DNA of 9,118 nt from an uncultured Clostridia bacterium (GCA_947171615.1 CAMVYG010000078.1:1-9118), one strand, 5' to 3'; positions 1 through 6,961 are shown, counted from the first letter of the stretch. The notes: generated from the sequence alone by a model not told the origin. Numbers and translations: made by a program.

Positions 1-74
1 GGGGTGATAGAACGGGATACCGCGTTGGACATCCGTTATTGATTCCCAATGTGATTTTCCAGTCCGTGATACAT
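1..74 (-). CDS. possible 5' end of a leftward gene, frame unresolved (partial)
   Basis: Reading leftward, an AAAAGGAG ribosome-binding-like sequence precedes an ATG at 74, about 80 nt downstream of a strong leftward promoter, so a gene is expected here. The ATG frame, however, encodes only MYHGLENHIGNQ and then stops (TAA at 38-36). The +1 frame is open to the edge and reads ITDWKITLGINNGCPTRYP, with a possible TTG start at 49; its INN-near-N-terminus pattern resembles some sugar-phosphate isomerase/epimerase TIM-barrel proteins, but this is too short to assign. A third frame is also open. Either the gene starts at TTG, or there is a one-base frameshift just after the ATG, or the 12-codon ORF is a leader peptide. 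The product is not identified. Confidence 0.25.
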
Positions 75-135
75 AGTTGAGCTCGCTCCTTTTCCTGTTT
101 GATTTTATAATTAAAATTTATCGTGCTTCCGCCGT

Positions 136-151
136 GTGACATCGATGTTAC
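136..151. promoter_or_regulatory. 16-bp palindromic operator candidate (LacI/CcpA-like, CG-centred)
   Basis: GTGACATCGATGTTAC is an inverted repeat with 7 of 8 half-site positions paired, centred on a CG step. This is the architecture of LacI-family operators and is a partial match to catabolite-responsive elements. It lies immediately downstream of the -10 element of the leftward promoter, roughly +6 to +21 from the predicted start of transcription, a classic position for repression. The regulator is not in the window. Function is inferred from position and symmetry only. Confidence 0.4.
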
Positions 152-163
152 CTTTTCAAATTA

Positions 164-193
164 ATTTTACCATTAGAAAAAGTAGACTGTCAA
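164..193 (-). promoter_or_regulatory. strong leftward sigma-A-type promoter
   Basis: On the minus strand the -35 is a perfect TTGACA (193-188), followed by an 18-nt spacer and the -10 TAAAAT (169-164), preceded by TGG, which gives an extended -10. Transcription would start near 157 and run off the left edge. It lies in very AT-rich DNA and has the palindrome at 136-151 just downstream. The expected gene lies outside or barely inside the window. Confidence 0.65.
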
Positions 194-345
194 TATATTT
201 TTTCGAAATCATCTACGTTTTCTACAATTTCCGCGATAGATTTTAGAGATATAGTTTTTTGTTTCGATTTTTATATGTGATACCGATATCAGCTTTATCT
301 TCTTTACACTATTTATTTTCCGGTTTTCATAAGCTCCTGCTGTAC
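194..345. other. AT-rich intergenic DNA, no feature seen
   Basis: Between the leftward promoter and the terminator of the beta-xylosidase gene the sequence is clearly AT-richer than the flanking genes. No convincing reading frame, RNA structure or repeat was found in it. It probably separates two leftward transcription units and may carry upstream promoter elements for the promoter at 164-193. Confidence 0.5.
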
Positions 346-395
346 TAAAAATAAAAACAGCCTTCCAGCCTCCGGTTTCCCAGAAGCTGGAAGGC
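346..395 (-). terminator. rho-independent terminator of the GH120 gene
   Basis: Read on the minus strand, a 10-bp perfect stem (395-386 pairing with 369-360; arms GCCTTCCAGC and GCTGGAAGGC) encloses a 16-nt loop and is followed by a T-rich run, TGTTTTTATTTTT. It sits about 85 nt after the stop codon of the leftward beta-xylosidase gene and is the only clear intrinsic terminator in that direction. Confidence 0.85.
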
Positions 396-479
396 CCATA
401 ATTTGATTTTTCCACAGGTTTTTCGAAAGCCGTTCTACCAGCCGCGGCAGCATATGGAGCGTTACGGCATAGCTTTCCG

Positions 480-2489
480 TTATTGCAGCAGCGGCTTTTT
501 CGCTTCTTCTCCGGAGGCGAAAGGGCCGGGCAGCGGCATGCTTCCCCGCTCAGCTCCGAAATAATCGCTGTCAAAGCAAATAGCGGATCCATCAGGATTT
601 TCAAATTTCTGCTCCGGCTCAAAGGCCATTCCCAAAAGCTCTGTAGTCACACGTGCAGTTTCCTGCTTTGGCAGATGCTCATACAGATCCGTTTCCAGCG
701 TATAAGCGCCGTTTTCCTCGCGGAGGTGCAGGGAAACAGGTGTGTCCGACACCGCAAAGTTACATTCCTTATCACAGGGCTGAGCGCCGTTTAAGAAGAC
801 GTTTCCGCCGGTCCAGACAGGCAGATGGATATAGTAGCGGTCACTGGACTCTGAACCCATACCGCAGTAACCTTCAAACTCACGATCCCACTCCTCAAAG
901 GTGGGATAGCCGTCATAAGGAAAGGTACCGGCCTTCACATTGCCGTCGTCCCAGGGATTTTTCTTCCCCTCCATTGTCTCCATCGCCGCCCAAAGAGCCG
1001 GGTGTACCTGCTGCTGTACAAAAATGTTGTTATAAAAACGCATGTCGCCATGCAGGAAGGTCATAAAACCCGCCACCTCGGTGCGGTGAGGCATATGATA
1101 GGGCGTATACCGGGGAGAGGCAAGAGTTTTTGCGCCGTTATCCGTGCCGATCCCCACGGCGGTCAGGCTGCCCGCGATCAGGTTATGCACTACAGCCACC
1201 CCCTGGCAGGCCAGCTTCAGGGAACGGGTGGAAAGCAGAAGGTTGTTGTCGATCAGGGTGGGGCCATGGGAGACCTCTACAAAAATATCCTCCCCCATTC
1301 CCTGGAACACAGCCGCATCCGGCTGCGATACATCGGGCTTCAAATTCGGCAGGGTATTGTCATGAAACAGGTTCCCCGTCACCCTGGTGCCCTGCGCCTG
1401 CCAATCCAGCCAGAGGCCGCGGGTACAGTGATGGATATGGTTTCGGCGATAGATCACATCAATGGCGGCGTGCATTTTGATGCCGCCGATCTCCGCACCG
1501 GCCAGATTCTGCTTATTGTTGATGTGGTGAATGTGGTTGTCCTCGATCACGGAAAAGACTCCGCCCAGGTGACCCACGATGCCGGTCTGCCCGCAGTCGT
1601 GAATATCACAGCGGCGAACGATATGGGAGCCGATATTTTCCCTGGTCCACCCCTCTGCCTGGGCCCGGCAGATACATTCCCGCTCCGTCTGAGTGCCGTC
1701 CTTATATTTCCAGCGGAGCCATTTATTATCATTGCCCTCCTGCCGGTATTTTCCCAGAGAAATCCCGGAGCACTTGGATTCCGAGATCTCGCAGTCCTCA
1801 ATGATCCACCCCTTTGCCCAATGGGGGCCGATCATGCCCTCCTGATACGCGGTGGGCGGCGCCCACTGGGTAGCGGCCTGCCGCACCGTAAAGCCGGAAA
1901 GGGTGATATAGTTTTTCCCGGTCTCCGAAGGATAAAAGCAGGCTTTGCGGGAGCTGATCTCCACGGTTTCCCGGTTGGGGTCTATCCCGTGGAAATTGGC
2001 ATAGAACACGGTACAGTCCCCTTCCTGCTCCGCATACCAGCGATATACCGTGAATTCCGGATCCCAGGAGGCGGCATGCACCTGCGGGTGAAGCACGCCC
2101 TCCAGGCTTTCCGCCTCATAGAGAGATTTTCCGTTCAGATACACCTCGCCGATATGGAAGGGCTTTTCCGGAATATACCAATCCCCCTCCAGCAGGGTGG
2201 TATAGGGAACCCGAGCGGTCCAAACCTCTCCCTCATAGGGCTGCCAGTTCCCAATCGGTTCCGCGCCTGTGATCACGGCCTTTCCAGGCTCCAAAGACCG
2301 GTAGACGATCCGGCGCGCATCGGAATCCCCTCCGTTTTTTGGATCCACCCATTCCCGGTAAATACCGGGCGCTACCAGCACCTCGTCTCCCGCTTTGGCA
2401 ATCTCCGCCGCCTGAGAATTCGTTTGGAAGGGCGCTTCCTTTGTTCCCTTTCCGTTTTGAGACGCATTTGAGTTTACATAAATCTCCAT
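480..2489 (-). CDS. GH120-family beta-xylosidase, cytoplasmic, right-handed beta-helix
   Basis: The 669-residue product matches family GH120 throughout (type member: Thermoanaerobacterium saccharolyticum XylC, a retaining beta-xylosidase acting on xylobiose and xylo-oligosaccharides). The N terminus (MEIYVNS...GKGT..APF) and the GDEVLVAPGIYREWV stretch open the parallel beta-helix. Family-typical segments follow: WAPPT (209-213), GHLGGVFS (306-313), KMHAAIDV (338-345), LWLDW (359-363), DIFVEVSHGP (401-410) and TEVAGF (470-475). By alignment with XylC Asp382/Glu405, Asp362 is the predicted nucleophile and Glu405 the acid/base. About 20 extra residues lie between them compared with XylC. There is no signal peptide or membrane segment, so it should act on imported oligosaccharides. 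The start at 2489 is chosen because GGGGAG lies 8 nt upstream; an upstream in-frame ATG (2546) has no such site. It is divergent from sfsA and ends at its own terminator. Substrate could also be another short beta-xyloside. Confidence 0.9.
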   Translation of the reverse strand: MEIYVNSNASQNGKGTKEAPFQTNSQAAEIAKAGDEVLVAPGIYREWVDPKNGGDSDARRIVYRSLEPGKAVITGAEPIGNWQPYEGEVWTARVPYTTLLEGDWYIPEKPFHIGEVYLNGKSLYEAESLEGVLHPQVHAASWDPEFTVYRWYAEQEGDCTVFYANFHGIDPNRETVEISSRKACFYPSETGKNYITLSGFTVRQAATQWAPPTAYQEGMIGPHWAKGWIIEDCEISESKCSGISLGKYRQEGNDNKWLRWKYKDGTQTERECICRAQAEGWTRENIGSHIVRRCDIHDCGQTGIVGHLGGVFSVIEDNHIHHINNKQNLAGAEIGGIKMHAAIDVIYRRNHIHHCTRGLWLDWQAQGTRVTGNLFHDNTLPNLKPDVSQPDAAVFQGMGEDIFVEVSHGPTLIDNNLLLSTRSLKLACQGVAVVHNLIAGSLTAVGIGTDNGAKTLASPRYTPYHMPHRTEVAGFMTFLHGDMRFYNNIFVQQQVHPALWAAMETMEGKKNPWDDGNVKAGTFPYDGYPTFEEWDREFEGYCGMGSESSDRYYIHLPVWTGGNVFLNGAQPCDKECNFAVSDTPVSLHLREENGAYTLETDLYEHLPKQETARVTTELLGMAFEPEQKFENPDGSAICFDSDYFGAERGSMPLPGPFASGEEAKKPLLQ
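2465..2481. repeat. 17-bp direct repeat, copy 1 (inside GH120 5' end)
   Basis: CATTTGAGTTTACATAA matches a second copy at 2585-2601 at 16 of 17 positions, with the last 11 bases identical. This copy covers codons 3-9 or so of the beta-xylosidase gene. The two copies are exactly 120 bp apart and bracket the leader of that gene, so they may be a pair of protein-binding sites, though chance similarity cannot be excluded. Confidence 0.4.
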
Positions 2490-2563
2490 ACTGTATTCTC
2501 CCCGCTTTCCTGGTGATAAAAACTTGCCCGCGTAAACGCCGAACAATTATTTAATAACTTACT

Positions 2564-2585
2564 GAGAAGCCTTGGCTTCCTTCTC
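2564..2585. repeat. compact inverted repeat in the divergent intergenic region
   Basis: GAAGCCTTGGCTTC (2566-2579) is a perfect 6-bp inverted repeat around TT; as RNA it would form a 5-bp stem closed by a CTTG loop. An alternative outer pairing joins GAGAAG (2564-2569) with CTTCTC (2580-2585). It lies between the beta-xylosidase and sfsA starts, about 75 nt before the beta-xylosidase ATG. It has no proper T-run, so an operator or a leader hairpin is more likely than a terminator. Confidence 0.4.
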
Positions 2586-2601
2586 ATTTTAGTTTACATA
2601 A
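2585..2601. repeat. 17-bp direct repeat, copy 2 (intergenic)
   Basis: CATTTTAGTTTACATAA differs from the copy at 2465-2481 by one base. It lies 96-112 bp upstream of the beta-xylosidase ATG and about 45-60 bp upstream of the sfsA promoter -10. Its position is suitable for a regulator of the beta-xylosidase gene, whose own promoter could not be placed with confidence. Confidence 0.4.
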
Positions 2602-2641
2602 CCTTGAATATGCTTCCCACATTTCTTCCGGGCGGAAAATA

Positions 2642-2650
2642 TGCTATACT
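2642..2650 (+). promoter_or_regulatory. extended -10 promoter for sfsA
   Basis: TGCTATACT combines the extended -10 TG motif with the hexamer TATACT (2645-2650). The region where a -35 is expected (about 2621-2628) is T-rich but has no good TTGACA match, so the promoter would rely on the extended -10. Transcription from about 2657 leaves a leader of about 110 nt before sfsA. The preceding GGCGGAAAATA resembles the GGCAGAAAA before the kinase promoter. Confidence 0.5.
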
Positions 2651-2769
2651 AGACCTTATTCAAAAACATTGATAGCAAACATTGTTTTTCCAGCTCCATT
2701 TTCTACCTATTATAAATCTTTCGATCTCGCAGAGCAAGACATATTCCAAAAATTCAGGGAGGCTTTTTT

Positions 2770-3348
2770 ATGATCTACAAAACGGTGCTTTCCGGCACTT
2801 TTCTTTCCCGGCCCAACCGCTTTATCGCCCATGTAAAAATCGGCGGGGAAACCCATGTGTGCCACGTAAAGAACACAGGACGCTGCCGGGAACTGCTGGT
2901 TCCGGGGGCGGAGGTCTACCTGGAAAAAAGTGAAAACCCGGCCAGGAAGACCCTCTATGATCTCATTGCCGTAAAGGAACAAACCTTCGGCATTTCCAGG
3001 TTTGATTTTTATGGGGAAACCGGGCAAAATGAAAAATGGTTCCTGGAAGTAAAAGGCGTTACCCTGGAGGAAAACGGCGTGGTTCGTTTTCCGGACGCGC
3101 CTACCCAGCGGGGTGCAAAGCATCTGCGGGAGCTTTGCCGATGCGCGGAGCTGGGCTATCATGCCTGCGTGCTGTTTGTGATCCAGATGAAAGGCGTCAA
3201 ATACTTTGAGCCAAACACCGCCACCGACCCGGATTTTTCCGAGGCTCTCCGCTTTGCCGCTTCCCACGGCGTGCGGCTTCTTGCCTATGACTGCCTGGTA
3301 ACTCCCAACTCCATGGTTTTGGACAAACCAGTAGAAATCAGGCTGTAA
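2770..3348 (+). CDS. sfsA: SfsA-family protein (putative DNA/RNA nuclease), internally shortened
   Basis: The 192-residue product is a recognisable SfsA protein (historically 'sugar fermentation stimulation protein', now viewed as a putative nuclease with an N-terminal OB-like part and a C-terminal restriction-endonuclease-like fold). Visible family signatures are NRFIAHV (16-22), CHVKNTGRC..LLVPGA (31-47), RFDF (77-80), FLEVKGVTL (91-99), FPDAPTQRG (107-115), a KHL-EL helix, FVIQMKGVKYF (136-146) and LAYDC-VTP (171-179). Asp79, Glu93 and Lys95 form the D...ExK set expected of that nuclease fold. Relatives are usually about 230 residues. Here YDLIAVKE runs almost directly into FGISRFDF, so the usual roughly 36-residue segment between them, containing the conserved asparagine-rich motif, is missing in frame. 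The start at 2770 follows AGGGAGG by 7 nt. It is divergent from the beta-xylosidase gene and upstream of a separately promoted kinase gene; no terminator was seen after it. A direct part in sugar metabolism is not established. Confidence 0.88.
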   Translation: MIYKTVLSGTFLSRPNRFIAHVKIGGETHVCHVKNTGRCRELLVPGAEVYLEKSENPARKTLYDLIAVKEQTFGISRFDFYGETGQNEKWFLEVKGVTLEENGVVRFPDAPTQRGAKHLRELCRCAELGYHACVLFVIQMKGVKYFEPNTATDPDFSEALRFAASHGVRLLAYDCLVTPNSMVLDKPVEIRL

Positions 3349-3418
3349 GAGAATAAAAGCAAGAGACAGCGCAGTATGGCAAATGGAAACAAAATCTTTC
3401 CTAAAATTCAGGATTTTC

Positions 3419-3448
3419 TTGTCAAACGCAGGCAGAAAATGCTATAAT
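3419..3448 (+). promoter_or_regulatory. sigma-A-type promoter of the two-component operon
   Basis: TTGTCA (3419-3424) and a perfect TATAAT (3443-3448) are separated by 18 nt, with a TGC extended -10 immediately before the hexamer. Transcription would begin near 3455, about 70 nt upstream of the GTG chosen as the kinase start. This is one of the two best promoters in the window and suggests steady expression of the sensor/regulator pair. Confidence 0.75.
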
Positions 3449-3525
3449 GCGATACATTCCGACAAGTTTTGCGTAATTCCGCAAAGCTGAGCGGAAGCAA
3501 TTTTATTGGTAAAGGCGGCGATTTT

Positions 3526-5325
3526 GTGTACAATGCCTCTCTGCTTTCCGGCATCAAGCGTGTGTTTACCGCTTCCACTTTTCGCACCGTGATGCTGCTG
3601 TTGCTTCTGCTTTTTTCTTCTCTGTATGCGATGAGCCTTCTGGTATACGAAAAGAGCTACAACCTAATTCAGCACCATAATTTTTCTACACCCCCGGCGC
3701 AGATCAAGAATTATATGCAGGTGCTGGAAAATGATATTCAGTATATCCGCAGCCAGCAGCTAAACCTGGTCAACGATTTTGAGCTGAATACGCTGGGCTT
3801 TTCCTATGATGATCTATCTCTCTCCGATATCGTTTTAACGGAACGCTCTGTACAGGAAAAGATGAACACCCTCTGTTCCAGCTCTGTCTATGTAAAAGAC
3901 GCCACGGTTTGGTTTTTGTCCAGTGGGATCGCCATTTCCGGAAAAACCGGTGTTTCCACCATGACAGATGAAGAGTATGCGTTTATCCAAAACAGCATGG
4001 AAATTTTAGCATCTCCCATTACAGTCTACACCGAAAAACCTTACATGGTGCTGCTTTCCCCCTATCTTATGGATCTGAGCGCCCGGCCCCCTAAGGGGCT
4101 AAACGCCTTTGCTCTTACCATTTCGCTGGATCTGGACTCCTTCACAGGCGCCATCAGCAAGGGAGAATCCCTATATGGTACACAGGCTCATCTGCAATTT
4201 GGAGACGCGCCGGCCGCAGGGAACGCCACCGAAGAGATCGGCGCATATCTGGCGGGAGAAATTGCAAAACGCGCTGCTACAGACGCATCCGGTTCCCTGC
4301 ACCTGACCTATCAGGAAACGCCCTATGTAGTAAGCTATCAGCGCTCACAGGCATTGGACGCAACTCTGCTCAGCTATACGCCGGAGGAAAATGTTTTCTC
4401 TCCTTTGCATTTTTACCGCAGCTGGCTTATGGTATTTCTCCTATTCTCCATCGTTGTATTGGCGGTATTTTCTTCCATCGTTTATGTGATCGTACACAAA
4501 CCGCTGCGCACGCTTCTGGCTGCCTTCCGCCGTGTGGAAAACGGAGAACTGAATGTTGCCATTGAACACCGTGGCCCTGATGAATTTGCCTATATTTACG
4601 AAGGCTTCAATTCCATGATCTCCACGATCTGCCGCCTCAACAATGAGGTAAGCGAGCAAACGATTTTGACGCAGAGAGCAGAGCTAAAGCACTTACAGCA
4701 GAAGATCAACCCACATTTTCTCTATAACGCCTTCTTTTCCATCTCCACAATTTCCATGGCAGAGGGCTGTGAGTTGGCGTCCCGCCTTTCCCAAAAGCTG
4801 GGGGAATACTTTCGTTTTGTCACCAAGGAGGCCTCTGAAAATGTAAAGCTTTCCAGTGAGCTGAGATACGCCCGTATCTACGCCGAGATCCAGGAGATCC
4901 GCTTTTCCAACCGAATCACCATTCAAATTGATGAGCTGCCTCAGCCGGAGCTGGAAGCTTTGCGCCTGCCTGCTTTGCTGCTGCAGCCGCTGATTGAAAA
5001 CGCGTTGGAGCACGGGCTGCGCAACAAGCTTTCCGATGGAATGATCCATGTGGGCTTTCAGGAAAAAAGAGAGGTGCTCACTCTTTTTGTAGAGGATAAC
5101 GGCGAAGAACTCAGCGAAGCAGCCCTCAGGGAAATTCGGGAAAATTGTATACAGCCCCAGGATCTTATCACTGCCGGAGCTCTTTCCAATCTCTATCGCC
5201 GCCTTTCTATCCGCTTTGGTCAGACCGGGCTGATGCACATTACCCGGTCCGAGCTTGGCGGTTTGCGGGTGGAGATCGACATTCCGCTTTCCGACCCTTC
5301 CGAAACAAACGGCAAAGGAGGCTGA
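3526..5325 (+). CDS. YesM-type membrane sensor histidine kinase
   Basis: The 599-residue protein has a short cytoplasmic N terminus, a first membrane segment (about 19-41, with a run of leucines), an extracytoplasmic sensor region (about 42-299), a second membrane segment (about 300-324), a HAMP linker (325-377), and a His_kinase/HATPase module of the LytS/YesM class. The phospho-acceptor is His397 in QQKINPHFLYNA. The ATPase N box is LIENALEHG (490-498). The G1 box reads DNGEEL (524-529) and the G2 region ITAGALSNLYRRL (548-560); both lack glycines normally found there (DNGxG and GxGL). GTG 3526 is preferred because GGCGG lies 7 nt upstream and the promoter start site is near 3455. An in-frame TTG at 3469 would leave almost no leader and no ribosome binding site. 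It is co-transcribed with the response regulator 4 nt downstream, whose ribosome binding site lies in its last codons. The ligand is unknown; in this family it is commonly connected with sugar or polysaccharide uptake. Confidence 0.9.
   Translation: MYNASLLSGIKRVFTASTFRTVMLLLLLLFSSLYAMSLLVYEKSYNLIQHHNFSTPPAQIKNYMQVLENDIQYIRSQQLNLVNDFELNTLGFSYDDLSLSDIVLTERSVQEKMNTLCSSSVYVKDATVWFLSSGIAISGKTGVSTMTDEEYAFIQNSMEILASPITVYTEKPYMVLLSPYLMDLSARPPKGLNAFALTISLDLDSFTGAISKGESLYGTQAHLQFGDAPAAGNATEEIGAYLAGEIAKRAATDASGSLHLTYQETPYVVSYQRSQALDATLLSYTPEENVFSPLHFYRSWLMVFLLFSIVVLAVFSSIVYVIVHKPLRTLLAAFRRVENGELNVAIEHRGPDEFAYIYEGFNSMISTICRLNNEVSEQTILTQRAELKHLQQKINPHFLYNAFFSISTISMAEGCELASRLSQKLGEYFRFVTKEASENVKLSSELRYARIYAEIQEIRFSNRITIQIDELPQPELEALRLPALLLQPLIENALEHGLRNKLSDGMIHVGFQEKREVLTLFVEDNGEELSEAALREIRENCIQPQDLITAGALSNLYRRLSIRFGQTGLMHITRSELGGLRVEIDIPLSDPSETNGKGG
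5314..5321 (+). promoter_or_regulatory. ribosome binding site fixing the regulator start
   Basis: AAAGGAGG lies within the last codons of the kinase gene, 8 nt before the ATG at 5330. It decides the start of the response regulator over an in-frame ATG further upstream (5255), which is buried in the kinase reading frame. The arrangement suggests translational coupling of the pair. Confidence 0.85.
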
Positions 5326-5329
5326 AACC

Positions 5330-6955
5330 ATGTATCGCATTTTGATCGTTGACGACGAGCCTATGATCGTTGAAGGCTTAGCCACTCTGCTGGAGGAGCG
5401 CAATCCATGGGAGCTGGAGGTTCAGAAGGCATGCCTTGCCACCCAGGCTCTGGAAATCCTGAACCGGCAGCGTATTGATATTCTGCTCACAGATATCCGA
5501 ATGCCTGTGATCGACGGCCTGGAACTGATGCAGCGTGTGAGAACCAACTGGCCTGACTGCCGTATTCTATTCCTTACCGCCTTTGAAGAGTTTGAATATG
5601 CCTACGCGGCGCTGAAAAATCCCGGCGTCCGCTTCCTGCTCAAAACAGAAGGGCACGATGCCATTCTGAAGGCTGTGGGAGAATGTGTCGGAGAAATTGA
5701 AAATGAGCTGAAGGAAAAGGCTCTGCGGCTGCGTTCCCGTGAACAACTGGGGATCATTCGAGCACTGCGATTACGGGAGCTTTGGAGCCAGATTCTGAAA
5801 GGCACCCAACCCCTGATCTCACAGGAACTTTTTGACGCAATGGAAATTCCCTTCCGGGCAGAGGAACCGGTCACTCTGCTGCTGGGCGCCCCGGTTTCCC
5901 CGGTGACTGAGCCTTTACTGCAAATGAATCAGCTTACGGAGCTCTTGACGATCCGGCTGAGAGACAAAGCCTGGTGCTTTGCTTATCAGGAAAGCAATGA
6001 ATTTGTCTGGTTTTTACAGCCCTGCGCTTCTCTCCCCTCCTCCATCACACAGGCGCTGCCAAAGTTGATTTTCGATGAACTGGATGCCGCTGAGGCTATC
6101 TGCCAAAACAGCTTCAGCTTTGTATTGCCAGAAAAGCCCGCCGCCTGGGATCAGGTTTTTTACGAGTATCAGCATTTGCAGGCGTCCCTGCGTCTACAGC
6201 TTTCCATGGGAAAAAACCTGATCTATGTTGTGCCTGACGGGGAAGATACGCCTGCTCAGGAAACAACTCTTTTCCGGGAAAAGGAAGCCTGCAAAAAAGA
6301 AATGCAGCTTTTAAAAGCCGATCTGGAAACGGGAAATCGGGATGCTTTTACGAAGCGGCTGCCCTCTTTTTATGAAAAGCTTCTGGAACTTGCCGCTCAG
6401 CGCCGGGAGCTGGGCAGAGAGCTTATAATGGAGCTGAATTTGCTGTTTCTCTCCTGCTTCAATCAAATCTCCCACACCAGGGCTACGGAAACGATCCAAA
6501 CGCTTTCTCAGGAGCTTTCTCAAACAGAGCTTTCCGAGCCTTTTTCTCAGAGCAAGTATCTGACTTTAGGCGAAGCGCTGTTTGAGTTTCAGAAAGCGTC
6601 CAGCAACGCCCAAACCTACAGCTGTGTTGAAACTGTAAAAGCTTACATTCGGAATCATCTGGATGGAGACCTTTCTCTTTCCCGGCTTTCCGAGCTTTCC
6701 AACTACAACCCTAAATATCTTTCCGATTTATTCCGTGCGCAAACCGGAAAAAATCTTTCTGCCTATATTTCCGAAAAACGATTGGAAGAGGCAAAGCGCC
6801 TGATCGCTGAAGGAAAGCTAAAGATGAAAGATATTTCCGCGGCAGTCGGTTTTTTCTCTTCCTCCTACTTTACCAGATTTTTCAAAAAAGTTTCCGGCAT
6901 GACGCCTCTGCAATACCAGGAAAGCCTGATTTCCGAGCGTGCGGAGCAAGATTGA
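5330..6955 (+). CDS. YesN-type response regulator, REC plus AraC-type DNA-binding domain
   Basis: The 541-residue protein begins with a receiver domain (about 1-120): acidic pair Asp8-Asp9 in ILIVDDEP, phospho-acceptor Asp55 in LLTDIRMP, Thr83 in FLTAF and Lys105 in FLLKTEG. The usual Lys-Pro after the conserved lysine is Lys-Thr here, as in a subset of YesN-like regulators. A long middle region (about 120-430) has no recognised domain. The C-terminal roughly 105 residues form two AraC/XylS helix-turn-helix units: LSLSRLSELSNYNPKYLSDLF, and then IAEGKLKMKDISAAVGFF leading to the SYFTRFFKKVSGMTPLQYQ signature. It follows the kinase gene by 4 nt and should be its phosphotransfer partner. The adjacent binding-protein/permease genes, reached through a regulatory gap of 149 bp, are its most likely target. 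The kinase-regulator-transporter order is common in Bacillota; the specific inducer is not known. Confidence 0.93.
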   Translation: MYRILIVDDEPMIVEGLATLLEERNPWELEVQKACLATQALEILNRQRIDILLTDIRMPVIDGLELMQRVRTNWPDCRILFLTAFEEFEYAYAALKNPGVRFLLKTEGHDAILKAVGECVGEIENELKEKALRLRSREQLGIIRALRLRELWSQILKGTQPLISQELFDAMEIPFRAEEPVTLLLGAPVSPVTEPLLQMNQLTELLTIRLRDKAWCFAYQESNEFVWFLQPCASLPSSITQALPKLIFDELDAAEAICQNSFSFVLPEKPAAWDQVFYEYQHLQASLRLQLSMGKNLIYVVPDGEDTPAQETTLFREKEACKKEMQLLKADLETGNRDAFTKRLPSFYEKLLELAAQRRELGRELIMELNLLFLSCFNQISHTRATETIQTLSQELSQTELSEPFSQSKYLTLGEALFEFQKASSNAQTYSCVETVKAYIRNHLDGDLSLSRLSELSNYNPKYLSDLFRAQTGKNLSAYISEKRLEEAKRLIAEGKLKMKDISAAVGFFSSSYFTRFFKKVSGMTPLQYQESLISERAEQD

Positions 6956-6961
6956 TTTCCC

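Noticed and set aside
3..80. Plus-strand frame ending in TGA at 78-80, a possible gene end entering from the left
   Set aside because: It is only 25 codons and overlaps the ribosome-binding-like site and start region of a leftward unit with a strong promoter. No rightward terminator follows it. It cannot be fully excluded without more sequence.
209..622. A 137-codon minus-strand frame across the end of the beta-xylosidase gene and its terminator
   Set aside because: It overlaps the GH120 coding region in another frame and runs through the terminator hairpin into AT-rich DNA. It has no ribosome binding site.
1002..2471. A 489-codon open frame on the plus strand opposite the beta-xylosidase gene
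   Set aside because: It is antisense to a clear GH120 gene, has no ribosome binding site, and its translation is low-complexity in character with no recognisable family. It stays open because of the codon usage of the real gene.
3469..3525. TTG at 3469 as the start of the sensor kinase, adding 19 residues
   Set aside because: It has no ribosome binding site and lies about 14 nt from the predicted transcription start, while GTG 3526 has GGCGG at good spacing.
4693..5403. A 236-codon minus-strand frame opposite the kinase ATPase domain
   Set aside because: It is antisense to conserved kinase motifs and spans the kinase/regulator junction. No independent coding evidence was found.
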